Origin: Sunxiuqinia sp963678245
GTDB lineage: Bacteria; Bacteroidota; Bacteroidia; Bacteroidales; Prolixibacteraceae
DNA length: 64,000 bases
Assembly: GCA_965140765.1 (NCBI GenBank)
Contig: OZ223309.1
Span: 2,170,001 to 2,234,000, forward strand
Reading direction: 5' to 3'
The notes under the pieces were generated by a model. That model did not search any database and was not told the DNA's origin. It worked only from the letters and a program-made list of their open reading frames with translations. Of the stretch, positions 34,682-43,614 are shown one piece after another. The first letter of the stretch is position 1. The number at the start of each line of letters is the position of its first letter. Made by a program: the position numbers and the translations under genes.

Positions 34682-37600
34682 TTAAAAAGTAATGTTAACA
34701 CCAAATACATATTGTTTGTATAACGGGAACGAATCAGCCCCACCAGTCTCCGGATCCGTTCCTTTTAGCTGGTCATTCTTCACATAAAGGAATGGATTAT
34801 ATGCTGTTACATAAACTCGACATTTATCCAAATAAGGAATTCGAACAGCTCTTTGGGGCAAGGTGTAACCAAGCGTGATATTTTTAATTTTGATAAATGA
34901 ACCATCTCGGTAACGCAAAGCACTCATCACACTTTGTTCATCTCCACTGCCTGGCACTGGGTAATAAGCGTTCTGATTATCCTCGGTCCAATAATCAGCA
35001 CCTGCAATTTGGTTGCTCAATTTAGCAGTATACCATCCTAGCAGGTCACTTTCAATCGTTTGACCATAACGGGCCATCGCAAATACAGTCAGGTCAAAGT
35101 CTTTATAGTCAAACGAGTTATTAAGCCCCACAATGTAGTCCGGGTTCGTATGTCCCAAGATTTGCTTATCGCCTTCGCTGTACTTATGAATGCCATCATC
35201 ACTTATTCCTTCTTCATCTACCTGAGGTACTGTTTCAACCATAATCCAACCTGGTTTAACCCCATAAGCATCCGATGTTTCCTTTGATATTGATGAGCTC
35301 CAGATACCTTCATACTTATAATCGTACAGAGAGTGAATAGGACTTCCTTCAAACAAATTTTCTGAAATTAAATCACCACTGGGAAGTGATTCAATTTTTT
35401 CTTTACTCCAAGTAAAAGAGAGTGTGGTATTCCACGAAAAATCTTTGGTTTCGACATTTCTGGAAGTTAAAGATAGTTCGATTCCGTTGTTGCTGGTTTC
35501 GGCAATATTCTGCCAGCTGATAAGTGGTGACCCCCATCCAGTAACACCACTAGTGATAGGCATTTTCCGTTTAAACAATAATCCATCGGTATTTGTATTG
35601 AACCAATCTATACTTCCACTGACCCGACTATTGTTAAATGAAAAATCCAATCCGAAGTTAAAGTTATATGATTTTTCCCAACCTAGCCCTGGATTTCCAT
35701 AAGTACCTGTATATTGCGTAAAAGGCGCGATTTGGCCGTCTGCTGATACTCCCCAAGAAGAGTAGGCATAAGGTGTTGTTGTGGTACCATAAGCACCTAC
35801 TCCACCAGAGTTACCAGTAACACCATAACCAACCCTCAACTTCAGATTATCTAGCCAATTCTTATACCTCAACATGAAAGGCTCTTCTGACACACGCCAC
35901 CCAAAAGCACCTGCCGGAAAGTTATCCCATTTATGTCCTGCAGATAACCAGGAAACACCATCATTGCGATTAGAGAACGTAATCAGATATTTCCCTTTAA
36001 ATGAATAGTTCACACGTGCGGCATACGATTTTTTTTGCGTTTGAGTATAACCTGATTCAACATTGGGCGCGGCAGCAGACATCAAACGATAAAAGCTCCA
36101 GGAGTCAAGATTCTGACCACTGCCACCAGCCGTGTTAAACTCACTCTGACTTTTATTCCACGAAGAAACTAAAGTCGCAGATAAGGTATGATTTTGACCA
36201 ATTGATGTTTTGTAATTCAGAATATTTTCCCACGTATAGCCATAACCATAGTTGTTATCAATTTCAGCGTGAGGAGACCCCGCATATGAAGGTCTGTTAG
36301 CATTACACTGGGCTCCCCAATATTGTCCTTGCCTAAAATTTGAAAGAGTTGTACTTACGACAGATCGGAAACTTAGTCCTTCGATTGGACTGATTTCAAT
36401 AAAGGCATTGGAGGTAAAATAAGTGCTACGCGTATTATTGACAAATTGCTCGGGAATGAAGTCACCAAGTGGTGTATATTCGTTGGAGGCGTATTCGTAA
36501 TTAATGTTTCCATTTGCATCATAAGCATCTCCCAGCGGAAATGAACTTAAAGCCTTTGTAAAGGTATTATTCACACCATTATTACGAATCGTATAAGTCA
36601 GATTAGACGTTAAGCCAACTGTTGCAAAAGGCAGAATCTCTTTGTCAATATTTAACCGAATAGCATATTTATTCAAATTTTCATTGCTTAACAATCCTTC
36701 TTGTTTATTGTATGAAAATGACATAAAGACTTTTGTCTTTACGGTTCCGCCTTTGATTGACAAACTGTATTTCTCATCGGTTGCCACATTTCCGGCCACT
36801 TCATCCACCCAGTCAATCCATTTCCCCTGATTATAAGCTTGTAATTTATCGACGTCTGTCAATATTGCTGACATATCAGCCGGATACTGACCATTCAAAT
36901 ACCTATAAGCTTCTCTTTGATAGCTAGTCCATTCATCACCAATCATTCCGTGAAAATACTCGGGTTCACCACTAAAACCATAATAAGCATCGAAATTCAC
37001 AACAGTTTTTCCTTCGCTTCCACGTTTAGTTGTAATCATAACCACACCATTTGAGCCCGCTGAACCATAAATTGCTGTTGAAGAAGCATCTTTTAAAACA
37101 TCGATGCTCTCAATATCCGAAGGATTCAACTCGCTATAGCTTCCTGGAATTCCATCAATAATAAAGAGCGGTGAATTATCTCCATAAATGGAACGACTAC
37201 CTCTTAAAAGAATATCAACATCACCTCCAACTCTGCCACTGGTTTTGACAATATCCATACCTGCAATTTTTCCTTGCAGGGCCTCCATTACGTTACTTGT
37301 TGGAGCAATGGTAATTTCTTCACTCTTCATTGACACAACCGATCCGGTTAAGTCTTTCTTTTTCATTGTCCCATAACCAATAGCAACCACCTCTTCAATC
37401 CCAATAGCATATTCTTCCATGATAATATGGAATGAATTTTGCCCCTTAACAGGCACTTCCTGCGTCTTCATCCCTACGAAAGAAAATTGGAGAACAGCAT
37501 CATTAGGAACATCTTTCAAAACAAAATATCCATCGATATCAGTTATTGTTCCAATGGTAGTACCTCTAATAACTACAGTAACCCCGGGAAGTGACTCTCC

Positions 37601-38023
37601 ATAAATGTTCTGGACTGATCCACTTACGTCGATTTGCTGTGATGACAGCTTATTTTCATCAATATTGGACAGGATAATCTGTCTGTCTTGGATCGCATAT
37701 TTGACATTGGTATGCATAAACAACTGATCGAGAATAGCTCCAACCTCCTGGTTGTCTACACTCAAACTAACTTTTCGGTTGACATTAATCAAATCCTGAT
37801 TATAGAGAAAATAGAAATTAGTTTGATTCTCAATTTCATTCAGTACTTCTGAAATACGTGCGTCGGAGAAGTTCATGGAGATCCGAGTTTGTTGCGAATA
37901 GCTATTGATCGCTGAAACCTGAAAAACTCCGATTAGAAGAAGGGTTAGTGTTACTCTCATAAACAATAACGTTTTTTTTAGCACAGACCAATTCATGGCC
38001 TTTGCCGTCTTAGTTTTTTTCAT
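34682..38023 (-). CDS. SusC/RagA TonB-dependent transporter with STN domain (second pair)
   Basis: 1113 residues: signal region (LLFMRVTLTLLLIGVFQVSA), STN domain (~50-118, ISEVLNEIENQTNFYFLYN), carboxypeptidase-regulatory domain (~128-205, GESLPGVTVVIRGTTIGT), plug starting at EEVVAIGYGTMKKKDLTG and a barrel ending YVFGVNITF. The STN domain is expected to touch the periplasmic part of the FecR protein encoded just upstream, and so pass a substrate signal to the ECF sigma factor. A hairpin at 38077-38103 separates it from fecR, so it can be expressed from its own promoter. Confidence 0.94.
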   Translation of the reverse strand: MKKTKTAKAMNWSVLKKTLLFMRVTLTLLLIGVFQVSAINSYSQQTRISMNFSDARISEVLNEIENQTNFYFLYNQDLINVNRKVSLSVDNQEVGAILDQLFMHTNVKYAIQDRQIILSNIDENKLSSQQIDVSGSVQNIYGESLPGVTVVIRGTTIGTITDIDGYFVLKDVPNDAVLQFSFVGMKTQEVPVKGQNSFHIIMEEYAIGIEEVVAIGYGTMKKKDLTGSVVSMKSEEITIAPTSNVMEALQGKIAGMDIVKTSGRVGGDVDILLRGSRSIYGDNSPLFIIDGIPGSYSELNPSDIESIDVLKDASSTAIYGSAGSNGVVMITTKRGSEGKTVVNFDAYYGFSGEPEYFHGMIGDEWTSYQREAYRYLNGQYPADMSAILTDVDKLQAYNQGKWIDWVDEVAGNVATDEKYSLSIKGGTVKTKVFMSFSYNKQEGLLSNENLNKYAIRLNIDKEILPFATVGLTSNLTYTIRNNGVNNTFTKALSSFPLGDAYDANGNINYEYASNEYTPLGDFIPEQFVNNTRSTYFTSNAFIEISPIEGLSFRSVVSTTLSNFRQGQYWGAQCNANRPSYAGSPHAEIDNNYGYGYTWENILNYKTSIGQNHTLSATLVSSWNKSQSEFNTAGGSGQNLDSWSFYRLMSAAAPNVESGYTQTQKKSYAARVNYSFKGKYLITFSNRNDGVSWLSAGHKWDNFPAGAFGWRVSEEPFMLRYKNWLDNLKLRVGYGVTGNSGGVGAYGTTTTPYAYSSWGVSADGQIAPFTQYTGTYGNPGLGWEKSYNFNFGLDFSFNNSRVSGSIDWFNTNTDGLLFKRKMPITSGVTGWGSPLISWQNIAETSNNGIELSLTSRNVETKDFSWNTTLSFTWSKEKIESLPSGDLISENLFEGSPIHSLYDYKYEGIWSSSISKETSDAYGVKPGWIMVETVPQVDEEGISDDGIHKYSEGDKQILGHTNPDYIVGLNNSFDYKDFDLTVFAMARYGQTIESDLLGWYTAKLSNQIAGADYWTEDNQNAYYPVPGSGDEQSVMSALRYRDGSFIKIKNITLGYTLPQRAVRIPYLDKCRVYVTAYNPFLYVKNDQLKGTDPETGGADSFPLYKQYVFGVNITF

Positions 38024-38076
38024 AAATTTACATTTGTAGGGTTAATAAATTAATTTAGTGCGACTCTACGTTTTAT

Positions 38077-38103
38077 AAGGGAAGTGCTGGTACCACTTCC
38101 CTT
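38077..38103 (-). terminator. Hairpin between fecR and the second susC
   Basis: AAGGGAAGTG pairs perfectly with CACTTCCCTT around a 7-nt loop. There is no clear T-run on the minus strand, so it may attenuate rather than stop transcription. Confidence 0.5.
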
Positions 38104-38105
38104 TT

Positions 38106-39122
38106 CTAATTAGCTTCTATTATTACTTTTTTCTTTTCATAGACTCCGTTTTCATTTGTTTTACGTTCTACAATTCGATATTTCATCGGCGTTGTAAGCG
38201 AGATCATGCGTAAGATCTCATCCAGTTCTTCATCTTTAAAAGTAGCTTTGAAATTATACTCCCGTAGTTGTTTGTCCCTAATTTCAAAATCGACATTGTA
38301 CCATCGAGCAAGTTCTTTCACAACATCAGACAAAGGCTCACCTCTAAACTTAAGCAACCCTTTTATCCAAGATGTTTGGTCGGCTGCATCAACAGAACGA
38401 ATTGCAGCTTTCTTTTTTTGAATATCATAACTAAACATTTCATCGGGTTTCATGGTGTACATGTTCTTTTCATTAGCATTTAACACCTTAACTACACCTC
38501 TTTCCAATATGACATTTACCTGAGGATCATCTTCATAAGCAGAAACATCGAAAGAGGTGCCCCATACCTGAACAGTAATTCCTGAGGTTTTTACACGAAA
38601 CCGCGCCCCTTGCTGGTGAACAACATCGAAATAGGCTTCACCATTTAGCTTTACCTCCCTATTCTTTGAAAAATCGACACAGTACGATAGATCAGAACCG
38701 CTATTTAGCCACCCGGAAGTTCCGTCGGGCAAAATAAATTCGGTTCTCGCCCCCATCGGCGAATGGATCGTTGCCATTGCCTGCGATTGCATTACAGGTG
38801 TTTTCAACAACCAATAACCAAATCCAAACAGAAGCGGAATCAACAATACTGCAGCAACCTTCTGATAGTAGTTTATAAATGAACGTCTTTGGGTCAATTT
38901 TGTCGATATCAGTGTCTGCATCTTCAGAAGATGAAGTAACCGGGACATACGATCATCCAGAGGTTGATCAGCAGGAATTTGTTCCCAATGATGCTGCATC
39001 TGATCTTTCAAAGTATCATCTGGATGTGAAAATATTTGGGATACTCGACGATAATCGCTCCGGCTATAACCTCCATTTGCAAAATTATCCAGTGGTTTCG
39101 TATCAGTTTTTTTATTATCCAT
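38106..39122 (-). CDS. FecR-type anti-sigma factor
   Basis: Inner-membrane anti-sigma factor, 338 residues: cytoplasmic helical N-terminus, one membrane segment at ~85-105 (VAAVLLIPLLFGFGYWLL), then the FecR domain (SPMGARTEFILPDGTSGWLN, VWGTSFDVSAY), and a C-terminal STN-contact-like domain (LSDVVKELARWYNVDFEIRD). It should hold the adjacent ECF sigma factor inactive until the STN domain of the second SusC reports substrate. It lies 173 bp downstream of the sigma gene and 83 bp upstream of susC. Confidence 0.93.
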   Translation of the reverse strand: MDNKKTDTKPLDNFANGGYSRSDYRRVSQIFSHPDDTLKDQMQHHWEQIPADQPLDDRMSRLLHLLKMQTLISTKLTQRRSFINYYQKVAAVLLIPLLFGFGYWLLKTPVMQSQAMATIHSPMGARTEFILPDGTSGWLNSGSDLSYCVDFSKNREVKLNGEAYFDVVHQQGARFRVKTSGITVQVWGTSFDVSAYEDDPQVNVILERGVVKVLNANEKNMYTMKPDEMFSYDIQKKKAAIRSVDAADQTSWIKGLLKFRGEPLSDVVKELARWYNVDFEIRDKQLREYNFKATFKDEELDEILRMISLTTPMKYRIVERKTNENGVYEKKKVIIEAN

Positions 39123-39295
39123 GCAGCACTTAAGTAATTTCTCTGTTTATACTTGTTTGCTTGTTTTATCCCAAATTCTCAAAAACCCCTATTCCTAAAC
39201 TGATTTTTTTGAAAAAATCTGAGACGGGTTCAAAAGAATCGTAGAATATTGAACTAAAACGGGGGAAATCAACCAATAAAAAGATGAGAATGAAT

Positions 39296-39889
39296 TCAAT
39301 TTTCAAGGAATAAAGAAAAAAATAGTAATCCGCCAGGGAGCTCCTCTTCAAACCGTTTCTTTAGGTATTTCATAGCTTCGGTAATCTGGTTCTCGACAGT
39401 TTTGGCAGAAACGCCGAATTCTTCAGCAATTTGTTTTACAGGTATTCCATGTTGTTTACGTTTAATAAATACCTCTTTTCTTCTTTCGGGCATCTCGTTA
39501 ATAAAACCATCCAACTTTGTTACTACCAGCTGAAAATTATCTTCATATTCAGCACAATCCCTTCCATCATCTAACTGATCTACCAACTCCAATCTGAATT
39601 GATTCTCCTTTGCTTTTCGATTGAATGATTTTTTGATCGAATTGAAAGCAATTGTAAATAGATAAGATTGAAACGATGTTCCTGTTTTTAACGAAAAGCG
39701 ATTGATCCAAACCTTCAGAAAAACTTCCTGCACGATTTCTTCTGCCTGATCGGTATCTTTCAGGTACGACAAAGAAAATATAAAAAGCTTTTGACCATAA
39801 CGTTTGAAAAGCTTTTCAAATGCATCATGATCACTCTTTCGAAGCGACCGCACCAGATTCAAATCACTATGAGGAATGTACGAATTCAA
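39296..39889 (-). CDS. ECF RNA polymerase sigma factor (FecI-like)
   Basis: 197 residues: sigma region 2 (~10-80, DAFEKLFKRYGQKLFIFSLS and DQAEEIVQEVFLKVW) and region 4 (~125-180, RRKEVFIKRKQHGIPVKQIA then VSAKTVENQITEAMKYL). The C-terminal ~20 residues are a hydrophobic extension (LLFFSLFLE). It pairs with the FecR protein and would transcribe the second susC operon. In Bacteroidota this cell-surface signalling design is an alternative to HTCS or LacI control. Confidence 0.93.
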   Translation of the reverse strand: MNSYIPHSDLNLVRSLRKSDHDAFEKLFKRYGQKLFIFSLSYLKDTDQAEEIVQEVFLKVWINRFSLKTGTSFQSYLFTIAFNSIKKSFNRKAKENQFRLELVDQLDDGRDCAEYEDNFQLVVTKLDGFINEMPERRKEVFIKRKQHGIPVKQIAEEFGVSAKTVENQITEAMKYLKKRFEEELPGGLLFFSLFLEN

Positions 39890-40276
39890 AAGTTACGTTT
39901 AGTTTTGGGACAATAAAGGAATAAAAAAAACCTTAGACCACAACGAATAAGATGTTAGCTTTCCGAGACACGATGCTTTCCTGATGCCCCACTGTCAGAA
40001 AATCACTGAAATATTAAGTTCGAGTCTTCTTTTAAAAGAAACAGCACATAGCCAGATGAAACAAACGTCGTAAGAAGAACATTGGTTATCCATTAGTTGG
40101 TATTAATCCATTGGCTCAATAGCTAATAGATATCTACTGCTATAACTACTCAACCTGAACAAAAAAAGCAGGGTATCAAATAACTCAGACCAAGTAATAA
40201 ATAATGGGCATCTCTAGAATTGATAACATCCCATTTTGACCTACATGAATAGGTGTCTGCAAGTGCTGTTTCGTGA
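39890..40276. other. Intergenic stretch upstream of the sigma gene
   Basis: About 390 bp with no gene, repeat or clear promoter recognised. It ends where an HTCS relic begins on the other strand. Confidence 0.5.
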
Positions 40277-40582
40277 AATTACACACTCTTTTTTTACTTC
40301 TTATTTCTGACTCACTTTTCGGTTACTGCAGATGAAAAATATTCGGTTCCTTTTTCGCAATGTACGACATCTGATTATTGGCGACAAAGAGTATACAACG
40401 AGTCATGGAAATTGAGTTGGCTTTCTATATTGACATACAGTTAAGTATTACTGATGCTCATGACGACACTGAAATTACAAATTCAACAAATAGATGAATT
40501 GATTAGAGGTGGAATTGATTTATTAATTGTTTCACCCAATGAATCGGCTTCTACCACCCCAATTGAATTGTATCTTGAATAA
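40277..40582 (+). pseudogene. N-terminal relic of a hybrid two-component system (HTCS) sensor
   Basis: The plus strand reads a signal-like stretch (FFYFLFLTHFSVTADEKYSV) followed by PFSQC and SDYWRQRVYNES. It shifts frame near 40403 to MEIELAFYIDIQLSITDAHD, and shifts again to QIQQIDELIRGGIDLLIVSP then NESASTTPI before stopping at 40580-40582. The order (SQC, W/R-rich helix, E-x-ELAFYPDI, DLLIVSPNES) is that of the periplasmic-binding-protein-like sensor that opens HTCS regulators in Bacteroidota. The remaining ~1,200 residues are absent. It is evidence that this locus was once under HTCS control. Confidence 0.65.
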
Positions 40583-40634
40583 AAAGGGAAATCGGGTTAA
40601 AAAAAAACAACCACCTCCGAACCTGATATATTTG

Positions 40635-41540
40635 CTATTCGGCAGTCGACATCAGGATTTTTTTGATCTCCTGCATATCGTATTTCGGCGTTGCTCCTGC
40701 CCTTGAAGCTACAAATGCTCCTGTGGCACATGCAAATGCCAGTGCATCTTCGTATGACTTATTTTCAAACATAGCAGAAACCAATCCTGCCAGAAATGCA
40801 TCTCCAGCACCAACTGTGTCTACTGCATTAATCTTAAATCCCGGATGCTCATAGAAATTGCCTTCGCAATATAACTCTGCACCATTTTCTCCTTTTGTAA
40901 CACAGACCAAATCAGCATTATATTGCTCCGACAACCACTGAATCATCTTTTTTCCAGCTAAGCTTCGTTTATTATGCCAACAAGCAAAAACACCCAATTC
41001 GTCGTCATTTAACTTGATCATATCAGATTTCTGTAGCAAAGGCTCAACAATTTCCCGCCTATCGTAAGGTTTTCGGAGGTTAACATCAATCAGTTTTATC
41101 GCATCACCTTCGAGGAGTTTGACAAGTGTATTGCGGGTTTTCTCATTTCGCGAAGCCAGCGAACCATATACTAAAAGCCCACATTCTTTTGCTTTAGACT
41201 GTAATGAATCAGTCAGCTGGAGATTATCCCATGCAGCCGGTTCACATATTTCGTAGGTCGCATTATTATTGAAATCCAAATGCACCAGCACTTCACTGGT
41301 TGGCAACTTTTCATCAACTTGAATATAATGGAAACTTAATGCGGACTTTTCGATAAAAGCCTTCAATTCTTTACCCGATTCATCATTCCCGATTCGACTT
41401 GAAATCGCTGCATGTTGACCAATCGCATTCAAATGTAAAGCCATATTCATAGGAGCCCCTCCTGGTTTTGCTCCTGATGGAAGACGATCCCACAATATCT
41501 CCCCAATGCACAGTATTTGTTTATTTTTGATTTTCATCAC
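40635..41540 (-). CDS. PfkB-family carbohydrate kinase (fructokinase-like)
   Basis: Cytoplasmic sugar kinase, 301 residues. The N-terminal GEILWDRLPSGAKPGGAPMN substrate motif and the C-terminal PfkB signature with the catalytic Asp (AVDTVGAGDAFLAGL) are intact. The family includes fructokinase and 2-keto-3-deoxygluconate kinase. The GAP(M/F)N pattern is common in fructokinases. It is the last of three same-strand genes with a HAD phosphatase and a PdxK-like kinase. Alternative ATG at 41537. A KDG kinase role would link it with uxaA, but the sequence does not settle it. Confidence 0.85.
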   Translation of the reverse strand: MMKIKNKQILCIGEILWDRLPSGAKPGGAPMNMALHLNAIGQHAAISSRIGNDESGKELKAFIEKSALSFHYIQVDEKLPTSEVLVHLDFNNNATYEICEPAAWDNLQLTDSLQSKAKECGLLVYGSLASRNEKTRNTLVKLLEGDAIKLIDVNLRKPYDRREIVEPLLQKSDMIKLNDDELGVFACWHNKRSLAGKKMIQWLSEQYNADLVCVTKGENGAELYCEGNFYEHPGFKINAVDTVGAGDAFLAGLVSAMFENKSYEDALAFACATGAFVASRAGATPKYDMQEIKKILMSTAE

Positions 41541-41682
41541 CCTCGAATTTTGGTTAGTTAAAACTTATGATGCCGTATTTTCAAATCTAATTGTATTTCT
41601 ACCAAATATTTACCTTTGGTTTCGGGTAGTACTTTCCATGCAAACAATATCTCTGCTATGCTTTGTATCACTCTGACTTCAA

Positions 41683-42513
41683 TTACAAATACTTTTTTAA
41701 CGATTGACTGAAAGCACTCTCCTCGTTTGACAATGCTCTACGAAAAAGGGACTTTAACTCTTCCGGGCCATTGTCGACCAAATAAGAGTGCGAGGTAAAA
41801 TTCAGCAGATCCAAGTCATTGTAATCATTACCAATACCAAATGTCTGTTGATGATGAATTTTTTCCTGATCGCACAGAAACTTAACAGCATTTCCTTTCG
41901 ATACATCTTTATGAAAAATCTCCATCCAAATGTAATTGGTATCCAGCGGCGACGAAGTTCTGACAACCTTAATATCGTCAAATTGCTCTTTCAATTCTGA
42001 TTTTATCTGAAAAAACAAATCCGGATTATTGGGAAAAATGATTAGAAACTGGCAAGCGTCATCTTGTAGTTTTTTCAATATTGGCAATTTCTCAGACACT
42101 GCATTGTGAAATTCTAAATAACGTTCGAACTCTTCACAAGAATTTTCTCCCCGAAAATACCAACACCTGAAATTCTCAGGTACCGCACGAAACAAATGAA
42201 AATTCATCTTTTTACGGACAAAATATTGAATGATTCCCTGAGTCGTTTCTCTCGAGAGATTTTGCTGATAAACCAATTTCTTCGCTTTCCAATCATAAAT
42301 CCCTGCGCCGGAAGAAAAAGCCACATAATCGAAAGGCAAATGTTCCGGAATAACTTCCTGAACCTTTTGAAAATTACGTCCGGTAGCAACAACGCGCAAC
42401 ACGCTATGTTCACCCAAGATATCTAACATTTGGATATCATCCTCACTAATCGACTTATCATTTTTTAAAAATGTGCCATCCAGGTCGGTGGCCACTAAAC
42501 GGATGTCTTTCAT
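41683..42513 (-). CDS. Cof-type HAD-IIB phosphatase
   Basis: 276 residues from ATG 42513 (an ATG at 42543 adds ten). HAD motif I is VATDLDGTFLKNDKSIS with both Asp residues, motif II is VVATGRNF, and motif IV lies in GIGNDYNDLDLLNF. The cap domain is of the C2B (Cof) type. It acts on a sugar phosphate or nucleotide in the cytoplasm. The substrate cannot be read from sequence. Confidence 0.87.
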   Translation of the reverse strand: MKDIRLVATDLDGTFLKNDKSISEDDIQMLDILGEHSVLRVVATGRNFQKVQEVIPEHLPFDYVAFSSGAGIYDWKAKKLVYQQNLSRETTQGIIQYFVRKKMNFHLFRAVPENFRCWYFRGENSCEEFERYLEFHNAVSEKLPILKKLQDDACQFLIIFPNNPDLFFQIKSELKEQFDDIKVVRTSSPLDTNYIWMEIFHKDVSKGNAVKFLCDQEKIHHQQTFGIGNDYNDLDLLNFTSHSYLVDNGPEELKSLFRRALSNEESAFSQSLKKYL

Positions 42514-42607
42514 GTGTTTATAATTGTTTATTTTTTGCAACACATGGTACTCGTTTTAAATAATCATGCTTCTGTGTGTGAATATATTTAAATACTCGTT
42601 TCATAAC

Positions 42608-43483
42608 TTAATCCAATAACTGGTAACTACTAATTTGCACCGGAGCACTCAGAGAGGGCAGTACTTTTTCCAGCAAGATGCCTTCGGTTGGTCGGTGGTT
42701 ATGCCCAAAAGTGGCCCGAACACCCATCGAAATAAATTGAACGGCCCGATCCAAAGCAATTGGTAAACTATCGCCCTGCAACAGCGAACCAACAATTACA
42801 CTGGCAAACGCATCGCCAGTGCCCGGATAATGAGCGGGAATATAATCGCATCCGACACGCCAAAACCGGTGATCAATTTTATTGTACGCAATTACCGAGG
42901 AATTATTTCTCGAATCACCATTAGGCACACTGGTAATGATTACTTTCTCGGGCCCCATTTCGCCAAGCCGTAATACCCACTCTTTCAACTCAGACAATTC
43001 AATATCTTTTTTGTGTTTTTCATTCAAAAGAAAAGCTGCTTCGGTCAGATTGGGGGTGATCACATCTGCCGACGACACCAACTCTTTCATCTTTTCTACC
43101 ATCTCCGAATTGAACGCGGTATACAATTTACCATTGTCGCCAAGCACCGGATCAACAACAACCAAGGGATCAGACTGCGAAAAATCCTGTATAAACTGAA
43201 CAACTGTATCCACTTGGCTGGCAGCTCCCAAATACCCCGAATAAATTGCATCAAAATCAACGTCCAGCTCTTTCCAGTGATCAATCATCGGTTGCAAATC
43301 CTTACTTAAATCCACTGCATGAAAGTTTGGGAACGCACTGTGCGACGAAAGCACAGCTGTTGGAAGAGGACAAACCTGCACTCCCATCGATGACAAGATT
43401 GGGATTACGACTGTGAGCGATGCACGTCCAAAACCACTTAAATCATGAATTGCCGCCACGCGCGGAACACTGTTTCGTTTCAT
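42608..43483 (-). CDS. pdxY: Pyridoxal/pyridoxine kinase-like protein
   Basis: 291-residue ribokinase-fold kinase. The start VAAIHDLSGFGRASLTVVIP, the PLPTAVLSSHSAFPNF block, GDNGKLYTAF and the anion-hole PGTGDAFASV match PdxK/PdxY-type kinases that phosphorylate vitamin B6. It differs from E. coli PdxY in having HDLSGFGRAS, the form frequent in Bacteroidota and Clostridia. It is probably a B6 salvage kinase. It is first of the kinase/HAD/kinase row, so a sugar-linked role is conceivable. Confidence 0.82.
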   Translation of the reverse strand: MKRNSVPRVAAIHDLSGFGRASLTVVIPILSSMGVQVCPLPTAVLSSHSAFPNFHAVDLSKDLQPMIDHWKELDVDFDAIYSGYLGAASQVDTVVQFIQDFSQSDPLVVVDPVLGDNGKLYTAFNSEMVEKMKELVSSADVITPNLTEAAFLLNEKHKKDIELSELKEWVLRLGEMGPEKVIITSVPNGDSRNNSSVIAYNKIDHRFWRVGCDYIPAHYPGTGDAFASVIVGSLLQGDSLPIALDRAVQFISMGVRATFGHNHRPTEGILLEKVLPSLSAPVQISSYQLLD

Positions 43484-43614
43484 TCGATCGACTTTTATTT
43501 ATTGAAGTACTTGCCAAAAGTAAAGAAATACTGGCAAGTTGTTATTTTAAACAATCCGAGATAAGCGACTGTTCGCTGTTAAAGCTAAATTGAGGTTGAT
43601 GACTATTTTTCTTC

